DNA of 64,000 nt from Bolinopsis microptera (lineage: Eukaryota > Ctenophora > Tentaculata > Lobata > Bolinopsidae). Position numbers and translations under genes: made by a program. Location: NCBI RefSeq assembly GCF_026151205.1, contig NC_087079.1, positions 8,236,635 to 8,300,634 on the forward strand, read 5' to 3'. The notes beneath the pieces were generated by a model. The model ran no database searches, was not told the DNA's origin, and saw only the letters and a list, made by a program, of their open reading frames with translations. Below are positions 44,758 through 54,455 of the stretch, piece by piece (position 1 is the stretch's first letter; each line of letters begins with the position of its first letter).

Positions 44758-46716
44758 ATGAACGATACACCCACTGACTCTTCTCAATCTGTTCCGGACC
44801 AGACTTCAACTACTACGGTTCCGGATCAGACTACACCTGCACCCACTACTCCTACCATTATGGTGGAAATTGACGAAGTACTGAAGGATGTTGAAAATAT
44901 AATTCTTTCAGAATACCACGAATCAGAGGAAAATAAAGATTGTAGCAGCCTCCTTAGTTTCTTCTCAGGGTCTACCCCCCTTGACAACTTCCTGTTGACT
45001 CACTCGCAGAGCCTGCGCTCAGAGGTAGATATCATTAAGCTCAACATCTGTAACATTCTAAAACTTGATGTGAACAAATTTGCAATCATAACGCCATCTA
45101 TGGTTAAGAGCTGCCCATCTCTTAAAAAACTCACCTTAGCAGAGGGTCTACTATCCCTGCTTGGCCTTGCAGAAAATGTCTGTGCTGTAATAAGTGGCAA
45201 GAGATGTGACCACGAGGTTAAGTCCCCTTCTTATTTGTCAGCCCCCTCCAGTATTCCAATGGGTCATACTACTTCTAACGAAAGCTCTATACACAAGTCC
45301 TTAGAAGATATTCAAACATCCATTAAAAACTTGAAAGACAATGATAGCCACCTTAGGACTCTTGACTCCATAAACACCAAGCTTGCTGAGCTCAAAGTTG
45401 ATATTAACTGTTTCAAAAACAGCAGATCCTCAAACGTATCCACTCCTGACCTGCCCATGCCTCCTTTTATCATAGGGCCACCAGCAGCCTGTGAAACAGA
45501 CCATGAACAGCTCCTGCTAGATGCACAGAAGCCTTCAAGTGCAGACGACCCAAAGTCTAAGCACATCATGTCTTATTTACCAGAATTCATTGATACAACC
45601 TTGAACTCTCAGCTATTAGATTTCCTTGCTCAACAGAACGATGATTTTGTCAAGAACACAGAAAACGGGCATGGAGTTATAAGCTTTGGTGAACGATATG
45701 ATTACCCCGGGGCAAAAGCTGCTAAGCCCATATCAGAAGACCTGCCTGAAGTTCTTGCTGAACTTGCCTCAAGGATAAAGAAGCTTTGCCCTGAAACAGT
45801 TATTAATCAATGCCTGATCAACCGGTACAATGATGAGAGCAGTTTTCTCCCTAGACACTCGGATAACGAGAACTCGCTTGTGCATGATAGTTCGATTTTC
45901 ACTGTATCGTTAGGAAGCCAGTGTTCAGTTAAGTTCTCAATGAAAGGATCAGAAAGTGGGGAAGTCATTGAGACAATAGAGGGACGCAGTCTATATATCA
46001 TGAGCAAGCAGTCTCAGTTCCTCTGGGACCACAGAATAGATAAGAGCAGTGAAAGGAGGGACGTGAGATTCAGTATAACGTTCCGCTACGTGAGCAGCAG
46101 TAGCAATGCAACATTGATTATTGGTGACTCAAATACCCGGTTCCTCCGATTTGGTGCTGGAAAAGGGACATTCGGTCACAAACTGCCTGGAAAAAGACTT
46201 GAATGCTTCACAATAGATCAGTTAGACCCTGCCCTTTGTGTAGGATATAAGAATGTTGTAGTACACTGTGGTGTAAATAATATTAAGAGGGGAGGGTGTG
46301 ATGTTAAACACTGGGCTAATGAGCTGACGAAGAAGCTCACGAATATTTGTGAAATTTGTCCTTACTCTAAAGTTATAGTTTCACCAATCCTACCAACTAG
46401 GTCCTCCTGGCTAAATGAGAGAGCCATGGAGTTTAATAGTATATTGTTTGGGTACTGTAATACCAACGCTAGAATAGGAAATTTAGATTTTGATAGTTTT
46501 GTCGATGAGGAGGGTCTACTGAACAAACAGTTTTGTAGGTACAAGAAGCCGGATGACCCAATCCACCTGGGGTCAAGCGGTATCTTCAAACTCTCCCGGG
46601 CAATTGCCCATAAGATTCTAGGTAGCCCCGTTGATGGGAGGTTGTTCAGTGATGTTACCAAGGCCCAAAATAGATTTTCCCCACGTTCTCGTAGATCTGT
46701 AATCCAGTCATGGTAG
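44758..46716 (+). CDS. LINE ORF1: AlkB-like dioxygenase plus SGNH hydrolase
   Basis: 652 residues from the ATG at 44758. Residues 1-130 are low-complexity and helical; about 180-225 may form a coiled coil. Residues about 270-445 are an AlkB-type Fe(II)/2-oxoglutarate dioxygenase: NRYNDESSFLPRHSDNE gives the iron ligands H367 and D369, FLWDHRID gives H425, and RFSITFR (437-443) gives the RxxxxxR 2-oxoglutarate clamp. All key residues are intact. Residues about 450-625 are an SGNH esterase: ATLIIGDSNTR (S458), VHCGVNNI (504-509) and DDPIHLG (D600, H603). SGNH domains are known in ORF1 of some CR1/L2 elements; an AlkB domain there is unusual. AlkB enzymes demethylate nucleic acid, so acting on element RNA or cDNA is plausible. 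The stop overlaps the ORF2 start. Confidence 0.85.
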   Translation: MNDTPTDSSQSVPDQTSTTTVPDQTTPAPTTPTIMVEIDEVLKDVENIILSEYHESEENKDCSSLLSFFSGSTPLDNFLLTHSQSLRSEVDIIKLNICNILKLDVNKFAIITPSMVKSCPSLKKLTLAEGLLSLLGLAENVCAVISGKRCDHEVKSPSYLSAPSSIPMGHTTSNESSIHKSLEDIQTSIKNLKDNDSHLRTLDSINTKLAELKVDINCFKNSRSSNVSTPDLPMPPFIIGPPAACETDHEQLLLDAQKPSSADDPKSKHIMSYLPEFIDTTLNSQLLDFLAQQNDDFVKNTENGHGVISFGERYDYPGAKAAKPISEDLPEVLAELASRIKKLCPETVINQCLINRYNDESSFLPRHSDNENSLVHDSSIFTVSLGSQCSVKFSMKGSESGEVIETIEGRSLYIMSKQSQFLWDHRIDKSSERRDVRFSITFRYVSSSSNATLIIGDSNTRFLRFGAGKGTFGHKLPGKRLECFTIDQLDPALCVGYKNVVVHCGVNNIKRGGCDVKHWANELTKKLTNICEICPYSKVIVSPILPTRSSWLNERAMEFNSILFGYCNTNARIGNLDFDSFVDEEGLLNKQFCRYKKPDDPIHLGSSGIFKLSRAIAHKILGSPVDGRLFSDVTKAQNRFSPRSRRSVIQSW

Positions 46717-49700
46717 TCAAACTGATATGCGAAATCTGCTGCTGTTGCAATAGACCTGTGCGTGCTGGACATCCATTTTTGATTTGTCAGATGTGTGACA
46801 AAATAATGCACAAAAAATGTAAAACTGATGATAACATAACCAAATTTCGAGGTGCAACATATTGCAAAATATGCACTGATGCCAATGATATTGTACGGTA
46901 CAACCCTTTCTACCAAGCACCACACTTTGCAAACAATGGCCTCATTGATGATGAGCCAGTTAATTATATTGAATCTATCTACAATAGCTCAAAGATTCTT
47001 GAAAATTGCAAAACATTCTCCATAACTGAGTTGAATGCTACCGTCCTACCTAAAAATTCAGCTAAATATTTGTCCAAATTATTCCTAAATATTGATGGAA
47101 ATGCATCAAACTTTGACAACTTTGCAGTTGAGCTGTCTTGTATCGACCACAAATTCTCTGTTATCGGTCTTGCAGAAACAAATACTAATCCCGAAAATGG
47201 AACTCTGTATCAGCTTAACGGATACTCCTCCTGTTACCAATCACGTTATTTTTGTCAAAAGAAAAACCAGTTCAAGGGTAAAGGATCAGGAGTGTGTCTT
47301 TACCTGCACAACTCCTTTAACTTTAACAAAATCCCTGGCTTATCTCTCTGTAATGAACACATAGAATCACTGTTCGTATCCATCACTAGCTTGCAAGACC
47401 CAACTGTTGTAGGGGTTATATACCGTCCCCCAAACGCATCACTTGAACTGTTCAACGAAGCATATGAATGTATTCTCTCAAAACTGAATGGCAAAAAAGT
47501 ATATATTCTTGGTGATTTCAATATAAACATGTTGAAGGACCCATCTCCATCAGAGGACAAATTCCAAGAAATAATATTCAACAACGGCTTCATACCAACC
47601 ATATCAGTACCAACTCACCAAATGCCTGGCTGTTCCAGGACCTGTATTGACAATATCCATACCAATGTAGTAGATCAAACCCTTATTTCTGGTGTGATAT
47701 CTGACAAGATCTCCCACCATCACCCTATATTCACTCTTATTGAACTTTCCCCTGACTCTGTGCCAACACCTGATTCATCAGACAAAATTACTATACACTA
47801 CGACTGTAGTAATGCTAACTTAGAAAAGCTCTGTCTTGAAATAGAAAACGATGTAGATAGGTTCCACCACAGCTGTAACACATTTGATTCTTTCATGCAG
47901 TTATTTCAAGAAAAGATAGATTTGTCTTGCAAACTTCTAACTCCTAGAACCACTAAACGTAACAGCATAACCAACCCTTGGATTACCCAGGGCCTAATTA
48001 ATTCCATCGATAAGAAAGCTAGGTTGTATTTCGAATGGAAGAAGACTTGTACATTAAAACTACCTGACGGGGACCCAAACAAGCACATCTACTACAAGGA
48101 ATTCGACAAGTTTCTCAAAAGGTCAATAAATATGGCAAAGGCTATGTGCTATACTCAAAAATTCGAGAAGTACAGCATGAATTCGAAAAAGACTTGGGAA
48201 GTTATAAATGAACTCCGTGGTAAAAATTTGTCTAGATGTAAGGACGATTTTGTCATAGATGGCCAGAGAGTTACTTGCAGACGAATAATTGCTAACAAAT
48301 TTTGTGAATATTTTACATCTCTTGCAAGTAATCTCAATAAAAATGTATTGTCAAACAATAGTATTTCTCTGGAACCAGTAGAATCATTTGCTCAGTTCAT
48401 GTCTAATTCAGTATCTGACTCCATATACCTAGAAGAAACTAATGAAGACGAGATTGTCGAGGTCATCAGAGATTTTCAAAATGGCAAGGCGAGTGACATA
48501 CCTATAATCGTTGTAAAAAAATCGGCAAAGCTCATTGCTGGTACCTTGGCCAGGCTTTACAACACATGTATACAAAGTGGTACATTCCCAAGTATATTTA
48601 AAACTGGTAAAGTTATTCCTATTTACAAGAAAGACAATAAGGAATGCATTGAAAATTATCGGCCTGTATCAATATTACCTTTATTTGGAAAAATCTTTGA
48701 GAAGATCATTTACAAACGCCTTTATAATTTCTTCACATCTAAAGGTGTACTAACAGACTCACAGTTTGGATTTAGAAAAGGCCATTCTACCACTCATGCT
48801 CTACACAAATCTATAGACTCCGTTACAAAGTCTCTGGCTAGCAATAAACATGTATTGGGCATATTCATTGACTTGAGCAAAGCCTTTGACACCCTTGATC
48901 ACAATATTCTTCTAAGCAAGTTAAATTCCTACGGTATTAGGGGTTCAGCACTTACCTTACTTAAAAGCTATTTGACTAACAGAAAGCAGTATGTTATGTA
49001 TAACGATGTACCATCAGTAACAATGGACGTGAAATTTGGAGTACCACAAGGGTCAATTCTTGGGCCACTACTCTTCCTACTGTATATGAACGATATAGTA
49101 AACTGTTTTTCAGACAGTGAGGTGAAATTTGTACTTTATGCTGATGACACTAATATCTTCATATCAGGACCATCTAGAGAAGCAACATATAAAAAAGCCA
49201 ACTTAGTACTTAAACATGTCTCGATTTACATGAAATGTAATCTACTTCATATCAACATGTCCAAATGCTGCTACATACATTTTAAACCTGCCTCTGAATA
49301 TGATGACACCTGTGCGCGGACTAGACCATTTGCTAACCTGCTAGATGAATCTAGATCAATATTCATCGATGGTAAGGTTATCACTAAAGTCAAGGATACC
49401 AAATTCTTAGGTGTTGTTATAGATAGTAAGCTAAACTGGATTGCCCACATGCACTACATCCGTAAAAAGCTGCGGACCATGACTGGTGCAATCTGTAGAA
49501 TCCGGCACTCTATACCTGCTGAACTATACTTGAAAATATATAATGCTCTTTTTGAATCACATCTCAGTTATGGTATAAGTGTTTGGGGTGTTGTCATCAA
49601 GGAACGGTCCAATGACAGTCTTTTTATCACTCAGAAGCACTGTATAAGGATCCTTTTTGGTGATCTCGACTCATATCTAGATAAACAATCAACATGTGCA

Positions 49701-50114
49701 AGAACTAGACCATATGGTATGCAAAGATTAGGCCATAAACATTTTGAAAAGGAGCATACAAAACCCATTTTTAATAGACTAAAAATTCTTACAGTTCAAA
49801 ACTTGTTCAAGTACCATTGCATTTCAGAATTCTCTAAGATTATCAAGTACCACTGCCCATACTCCCTTTATGAGGCCATCAACATTTCAAACCGTACAAC
49901 GAGTTTAACGGTTATTCTTCTTAATAAATCAAATACTTTTTTGTTCACTGCAGCCAAGCTTTGGAACACTGTTCATAAAAAAATTCTAACCTCAAGCAAT
50001 TGCCTAGAAACTTCCATTAACTTGATAAAATTGAGAACCAAGGCACTATTATTACAAGTACAGGCTGCTGATTTAAAAGATACTTGGAATCCAAACAATT
50101 TTAAATTGCAGTAA
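46710..50114 (+). CDS. LINE ORF2: zinc finger, APE endonuclease, reverse transcriptase
   Basis: 1134 residues, uninterrupted. The N-terminal 55 residues form a PHD-like Cys/His cluster (ICEICCCCNRP, ICQMCDKIMHKKC, YCKIC). Residues about 120-345 are an APE endonuclease: GLAETNTN (E156), VIYRPPN, LGDFNIN (D269, N271), SDKISHHHPIF (catalytic His region). Residues about 630-900 are a CR1/L2/jockey-group RT: NYRPVSILPLFGKIFEK, FGFRKGHSTTHAL, FIDLSKAFDTLDHN (D721), GVPQGSILGPLLFLLYMND, YADD (810-813). The C-terminal half has HLSYGISVWG and LFTAAKLWN. A CARTRP motif occurs twice. Start at 46710 lies inside the ORF1 stop (ATGGTAG), suggesting reinitiation. Both ORFs are intact, so the copy may be young. 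Confidence 0.92.
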   Translation: MVVKLICEICCCCNRPVRAGHPFLICQMCDKIMHKKCKTDDNITKFRGATYCKICTDANDIVRYNPFYQAPHFANNGLIDDEPVNYIESIYNSSKILENCKTFSITELNATVLPKNSAKYLSKLFLNIDGNASNFDNFAVELSCIDHKFSVIGLAETNTNPENGTLYQLNGYSSCYQSRYFCQKKNQFKGKGSGVCLYLHNSFNFNKIPGLSLCNEHIESLFVSITSLQDPTVVGVIYRPPNASLELFNEAYECILSKLNGKKVYILGDFNINMLKDPSPSEDKFQEIIFNNGFIPTISVPTHQMPGCSRTCIDNIHTNVVDQTLISGVISDKISHHHPIFTLIELSPDSVPTPDSSDKITIHYDCSNANLEKLCLEIENDVDRFHHSCNTFDSFMQLFQEKIDLSCKLLTPRTTKRNSITNPWITQGLINSIDKKARLYFEWKKTCTLKLPDGDPNKHIYYKEFDKFLKRSINMAKAMCYTQKFEKYSMNSKKTWEVINELRGKNLSRCKDDFVIDGQRVTCRRIIANKFCEYFTSLASNLNKNVLSNNSISLEPVESFAQFMSNSVSDSIYLEETNEDEIVEVIRDFQNGKASDIPIIVVKKSAKLIAGTLARLYNTCIQSGTFPSIFKTGKVIPIYKKDNKECIENYRPVSILPLFGKIFEKIIYKRLYNFFTSKGVLTDSQFGFRKGHSTTHALHKSIDSVTKSLASNKHVLGIFIDLSKAFDTLDHNILLSKLNSYGIRGSALTLLKSYLTNRKQYVMYNDVPSVTMDVKFGVPQGSILGPLLFLLYMNDIVNCFSDSEVKFVLYADDTNIFISGPSREATYKKANLVLKHVSIYMKCNLLHINMSKCCYIHFKPASEYDDTCARTRPFANLLDESRSIFIDGKVITKVKDTKFLGVVIDSKLNWIAHMHYIRKKLRTMTGAICRIRHSIPAELYLKIYNALFESHLSYGISVWGVVIKERSNDSLFITQKHCIRILFGDLDSYLDKQSTCARTRPYGMQRLGHKHFEKEHTKPIFNRLKILTVQNLFKYHCISEFSKIIKYHCPYSLYEAINISNRTTSLTVILLNKSNTFLFTAAKLWNTVHKKILTSSNCLETSINLIKLRTKALLLQVQAADLKDTWNPNNFKLQ

Positions 50115-51045
50115 TCTATTCTAATCGCAGCAGCACACACTTAACACACTTAATATTACTATCATGATTGTATTATAGACTGAAAAGCTCTCAGATCAAT
50201 TTTGGGCGTTTTTAACCACTTGTTGTAATGTTTTTAATTATTTAATATCTTAACTTAACTAAATTTTTATTCAGATCGAATTAACAAATAATATTTGATA
50301 ATTTATTCGATAGTTTAGTCTGATATTGATATTGACTATATTGATATTGTTATTATTGAATGAAGTTAACTCCAGACGTACATAATATTACTTCTTTTAA
50401 CAAAGGGACTTGGAGTATAAACGACCAAGTTAGCATACATTTTCAACCAACCAAGAATTCTGGAGGCAAAGGTGGGTGCGTAAACTTTATGGTCTGTACT
50501 CTCCGATCCTGTATCACCCAGGATTCTTTTCGACGTTTTTGGTAAAAGGTATATACCTTCTAGTCAATCTCTTGCTACTCCAAGTCCCCCAAGATTTCTA
50601 AACTAAAGTTCGTCCTAGTTATATTATATTATATAAAATATATTTTTTGTTTGCTGTAACTGATACTAAATAAAATTGTTGTTTTCCTGAAATTGTTGTT
50701 TTCCTGATTATGTATGTTATGTTGAGCATTCTCAACCAACAAATGTGGGAACTCCCACGAAAGACCAAAACAGATCTAAAGAGACACTTAACAACATTGG
50801 AAAATAGACTTCAATTTGTTTATATAATTTATAAAGCGTATATTATTGCCCACGTTAAGGGGCCTGTTAATAATTTATTAAATTATTAGCTATTTTAGAT
50901 TTAATAATAATAATAACTGCTGCTGACTGCTGCTAACTGCTGCTGTTGCGTGCGCCACTAGCAGCAGTTAGCAGCAGTATATGACATGAATATTGAATAT
51001 TATTAAGCTTACATTGTTTATAGGGCTTTATATTTATAATTAATA
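50115..51045. other. LINE 3' UTR and flank
   Basis: AT-rich sequence after the ORF2 stop; no poly(A) or clear LINE terminus is visible. Contains a GCTGCTAACTGCTG-type repeat at about 50920-50975 that also forms an inverted repeat (GCAGCAGTTAGCAGCAG). Confidence 0.4.
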
Positions 51046-52523
51046 CAGGGTGGCCCAAAAGTGACTACCCACACGCAACCTTTTAATAACTCACGTAATT
51101 CGTCTTCAAATTGCACCAAAATTTCAGAGATTATAGATATGGGTCAAACTTAGATTTCCTGAAAGTTTTGTAAGCCACGCCCAATTACAGTGGGCGTGGC
51201 GTGACACTCCCTCTTTTTCACTATTGTCTTCATAAAATGAGAACGCTTTAAGCTAAGAACTCCAAATTTTTTGCACACATTTGGCTTGATAATTTAAAAC
51301 CTTTCCCAAAGTTTCAAGTTCATTGTTCAAAATTTGGCTGAGTTATGACCATTTCAAAATTCATCGGATACGTGATCCGAGCACTCAGTCAGTGATCTCT
51401 GCACTTGGTTAATGGCCTGTTTGGCTCACATGCACCGCTTGATTGGTTGCAGGGCTTGTTAGCCCTGCTAGTCACAGGTTCGTTCCTTACAATCAATAAA
51501 AAGGAATGAACTATCCATTGAATCATCGAAAATGGTTCACTATCCTCCCTATACTGCGGAACAACGATTGTTTGTCTACCTGAACAAAGAGAATGGGGAG
51601 TTCTGCCCTCAGCTTAAACGACAATTTCAAATGAAATTCGACCGACCATCCCCTTGCCGGAATAGCTGCTTTGATATGCATCACAAGATCAAGTTCACTT
51701 TAACTGCAAAAGACGAACTGCGAGGACCGAAGAAAACATCACCATGGTTGTTTGTGACGTGATGGATACACCTAAAATTGGCACCCGAAAACGAGCTCCT
51801 GCCTTAGAGTTAGACCTCAGCAGAACATCCCTTCAACGAATCCTAAAGCGAGATCTTTCTAACCGGGCCTGTCGGATCACAAAGAAACACCAACTTTTAG
51901 ACCGTAATTCCTGATTTTCCTGAAAAGGTCACGATCTGGTGCGCCATCAGTTCTCGTGGAATCCTAGGACCTTACTTTCACGAAGAATTTTGTGTTATCC
52001 TGTCTAGCAAAGTCATTATCGGTATCCAATCAATCATGATCAGGTCGTCATCTCCTCAGTATGTTTGGTAAAGCCTAATGAACCTCATTAATACACGCTA
52101 ACGCCTTACTCTTGATCAGATTGGGTGACGAGATCACTGATTGAGTGCAGAGATCACTGACTGAGTGCAGAGATCACTGACTGAGTGCTCGGATCACGTA
52201 TCCGATGAATTTTGAAATGGTCATAACTCAGCCAAATTTTGAACAATGAACTTGAAACTTTGGGAAAGGTTTTAAATTATCAAGCCAAATGTGTGCAAAA
52301 AATTTGGAGTTCTTAGCTTAAAGCGTTCTCATTTTATGAAGACAATAGTGAAAAAGAGGGAGTGTCACGCCACGCCCACTGTAATTGGGCGTGGCTTACA
52401 AAACTTTCAGGAAATCTAAGTTTGACCCATATCTATAATCTCTGAAATTTTGGTGCAATTTGAAGACGAATTACGTGAGTTATTAAAAGGTTGCGTGTGG
52501 GTAGTCACTTTTGGGCCACCCTG
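51046..52523 (+). mobile_element. Mariner-like element with ~358-bp terminal inverted repeats, degenerate
   Basis: Flanked by TA on both sides (51044-51045 and 52524-52525). Ends read CAGGGTGGCCCAAAAGTGAC and its complement, the usual style of Tc1/mariner-superfamily tips. The arms 51046-51403 and 52166-52523 are near-perfect inverted copies, unusually long for the group. The interior has transposase remnants in shifted frames. Confidence 0.88.
51532..51995 (+). pseudogene. Mariner-type transposase remnant, frameshifted and deleted
   Basis: The first frame (51532-51762) starts MVHYPPYTAEQR and has an HTH-like region to DELRGPKK. The following pieces in another frame read DLSRTSLQRILKRDL, the second HTH, and KVTIWCAISSRGILGPYF, the block near the catalytic centre of mariner transposases. 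The region carrying the first catalytic Asp is deleted and stops interrupt the frame. Not functional. Confidence 0.75.
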
Positions 52524-52525
52524 TA

Positions 52526-53400
52526 TAATGACATCACTGTTCCTACTGCACAAAACTGTACCAAAGTCCTATTGCACTTATTAAAGTGTAAGAGCTCCTC
52601 TTGGACATTACATTTTTAATCGATCCATCCCATTATGCATGCTCTGATGAAACAGCTGAAGGATCATATCGACATAAACTTCGTCGTATGGAATGGAAAA
52701 TGGTCTCGAAAAGTCGAAAAATGTGACTAAAATTGTTGTAGACTAAAAATTTGCGAAATTTGCGACTAAAATTATGGTAACCAAAATTATGGTAACCAAA
52801 TTTATTGTGAACCAAATTTATTGTGAACCAAATTTATTGGCCCCAAGGTATTCAAAATTTAAAGTTTAAAGTACTGCCACACACCCACACCTCATGGGGA
52901 AATCCCCAATGATTATGCAGGCCCTGTACCGCACACAGGCCTGTATAATTATCACCTTACAAGTACATGCCACATTTATTAATTACCAAAGTTATTCTTT
53001 GATTGTTTGAAATCATTAAATCGTCCATGCGGCGCAGGCTGCAGGGCCTTGCAAACATAGACGCCAAACCTTGGGCTTGTGATCAAGTTATGGGCTCCTT
53101 GAACAGCTGCGCGTCTGCCCAGCTCTAGAGCTCAACCACATTTCAATTAATCAATTGTCTAGATCACTTAAGCTTGCAAAAGCTGTAACATCTTAGCAAA
53201 ATATAACTTGCAACAGCCTCATACCTTGTCATGAATAATATCGAAACTACCTCTGTGATGACATCTTTCTCTGGGTGCAAAAGGAATATATATAGTATAG
53301 TATAGTTTTCTTAGTTTTATAGAAATTTACAAGTTCTATAGAAATCTATATATGGATTATAAACATTTAATTTGTGTTTATACCTATTTTAGAAGAGATT
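52526..53400. other. Noncoding spacer with a short tandem repeat
   Basis: No gene recognised. At about 52770-52840 the unit GTGAACCAAATTTATT (with GGTAACCAAAATTAT variants) repeats about five times. Confidence 0.5.
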
Positions 53401-53404
53401 TTAA

Positions 53405-54132
53405 GGGGGCCGGGGGGGGGGGGTCTTCATCAAAATTCTCTCGAAATCGACTTTATAGTTGTTTCTGATAGAGGGGAGTGATATCTATCAGCTTCTTTTG
53501 GTCCCATAGAAAAATATTGTTCCTAGCCAAAATTATCGCCGGTCAAAGGTCAGCGCTTATGTGTAATTGTATTGCGCGAGCAATTTTCAATCGCGCGTTC
53601 TGAAAATCGAGTCTAAAAATCTATCTTCTCCTACATTTTTTGAGCAATCACCCTCAAACTTTCAGGATATGTTCTTAGGATCAATTAGAAGAGAATTCTA
53701 GAGCCAGAATTTTGAGATAGGCCTTTAAAGATTTTTAATTCGATTTTGAAAATCTTGGACCTCTAAAAATCAAGGTCCAAAATTTTCAAAATCAAATTAA
53801 AAATCTTTAAAGGCTTATCTCAAAATTCTGGCTCTAGAGTTCTCTTCTAGCTGATCCTAAGAACATATCCTGAAAGTTTGAGGGTGATTGCTCAAAAAAT
53901 GTAGGAGAAGATAGATTTTTAGACTCGATTTTCAGAACGCGCGATTGAAAATCGCTCGCGCAATACAAAATTTACACATAAGCGCTGACCTTTGACCGGC
54001 GATAATTTTGGCTAGGAACAATATTTTTCTATGGGACCAAAAACAGCTGATAGATATCTCTCCCCTCTATCAGAAACAACTATAAAGCCGATTTCGAGAG
54101 AATTTTGATGAAGACCCCCCCCCCCGGCCCCC
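53405..54132. mobile_element. 728-bp TTAA-flanked foldback element
   Basis: A nearly perfect palindrome: the left arm from GGGGGCCGGGGG at 53405 mirrors the right arm ending CCCCCGGCCCCC at 54132. The centre is near 53767 (GGACCT..AGGTCC around a loop of about 10 bases). TTAA occurs at 53401-53404 and 54133-54136, the target duplication of piggyBac and Kolobok elements. No ORF is present, so it is a non-autonomous foldback. Transcripts through it would form a hairpin of about 360 bp. Confidence 0.85.
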
Positions 54133-54169
54133 TTAATAGAATGTTAGAAGTGCAGTGGGTCAGTTTCAG

Positions 54170-54455
54170 ACAAATTAAGCATAAATGACATAATTGCCAT
54201 GTCTGAAGTGGTTTGTAAATGGGCCATTGTTAGCCCCAAGCGTTCCTCATTCCTGCCACTCAGCATCGCCTACTGTAAAGTAACCACTTGCCATAATAAA
54301 AATATTAACAACCAAATATTGTTTTAAAAATAATTATATACAATCACCAAAGAATATTTCCTCAAGTTTACTTCTAGTTAACTAATTCGTGGTTTAAGCT
54401 CTTATTTTATTTATGATTGAAGGAATGTAAAATATAACTTATTGTTTCATTGAAA
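54170..54455 (-). repeat. Inverted copy of the 2985-3290 repeat
   Basis: Reverse complement of 2985-3290, lacking about 45 bases present there. Matching words include AAGTGGTTTGTAAATGGGCC and CCTCAAGTTTACTTCTAGTT. No gene follows it on this side. Confidence 0.75.
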
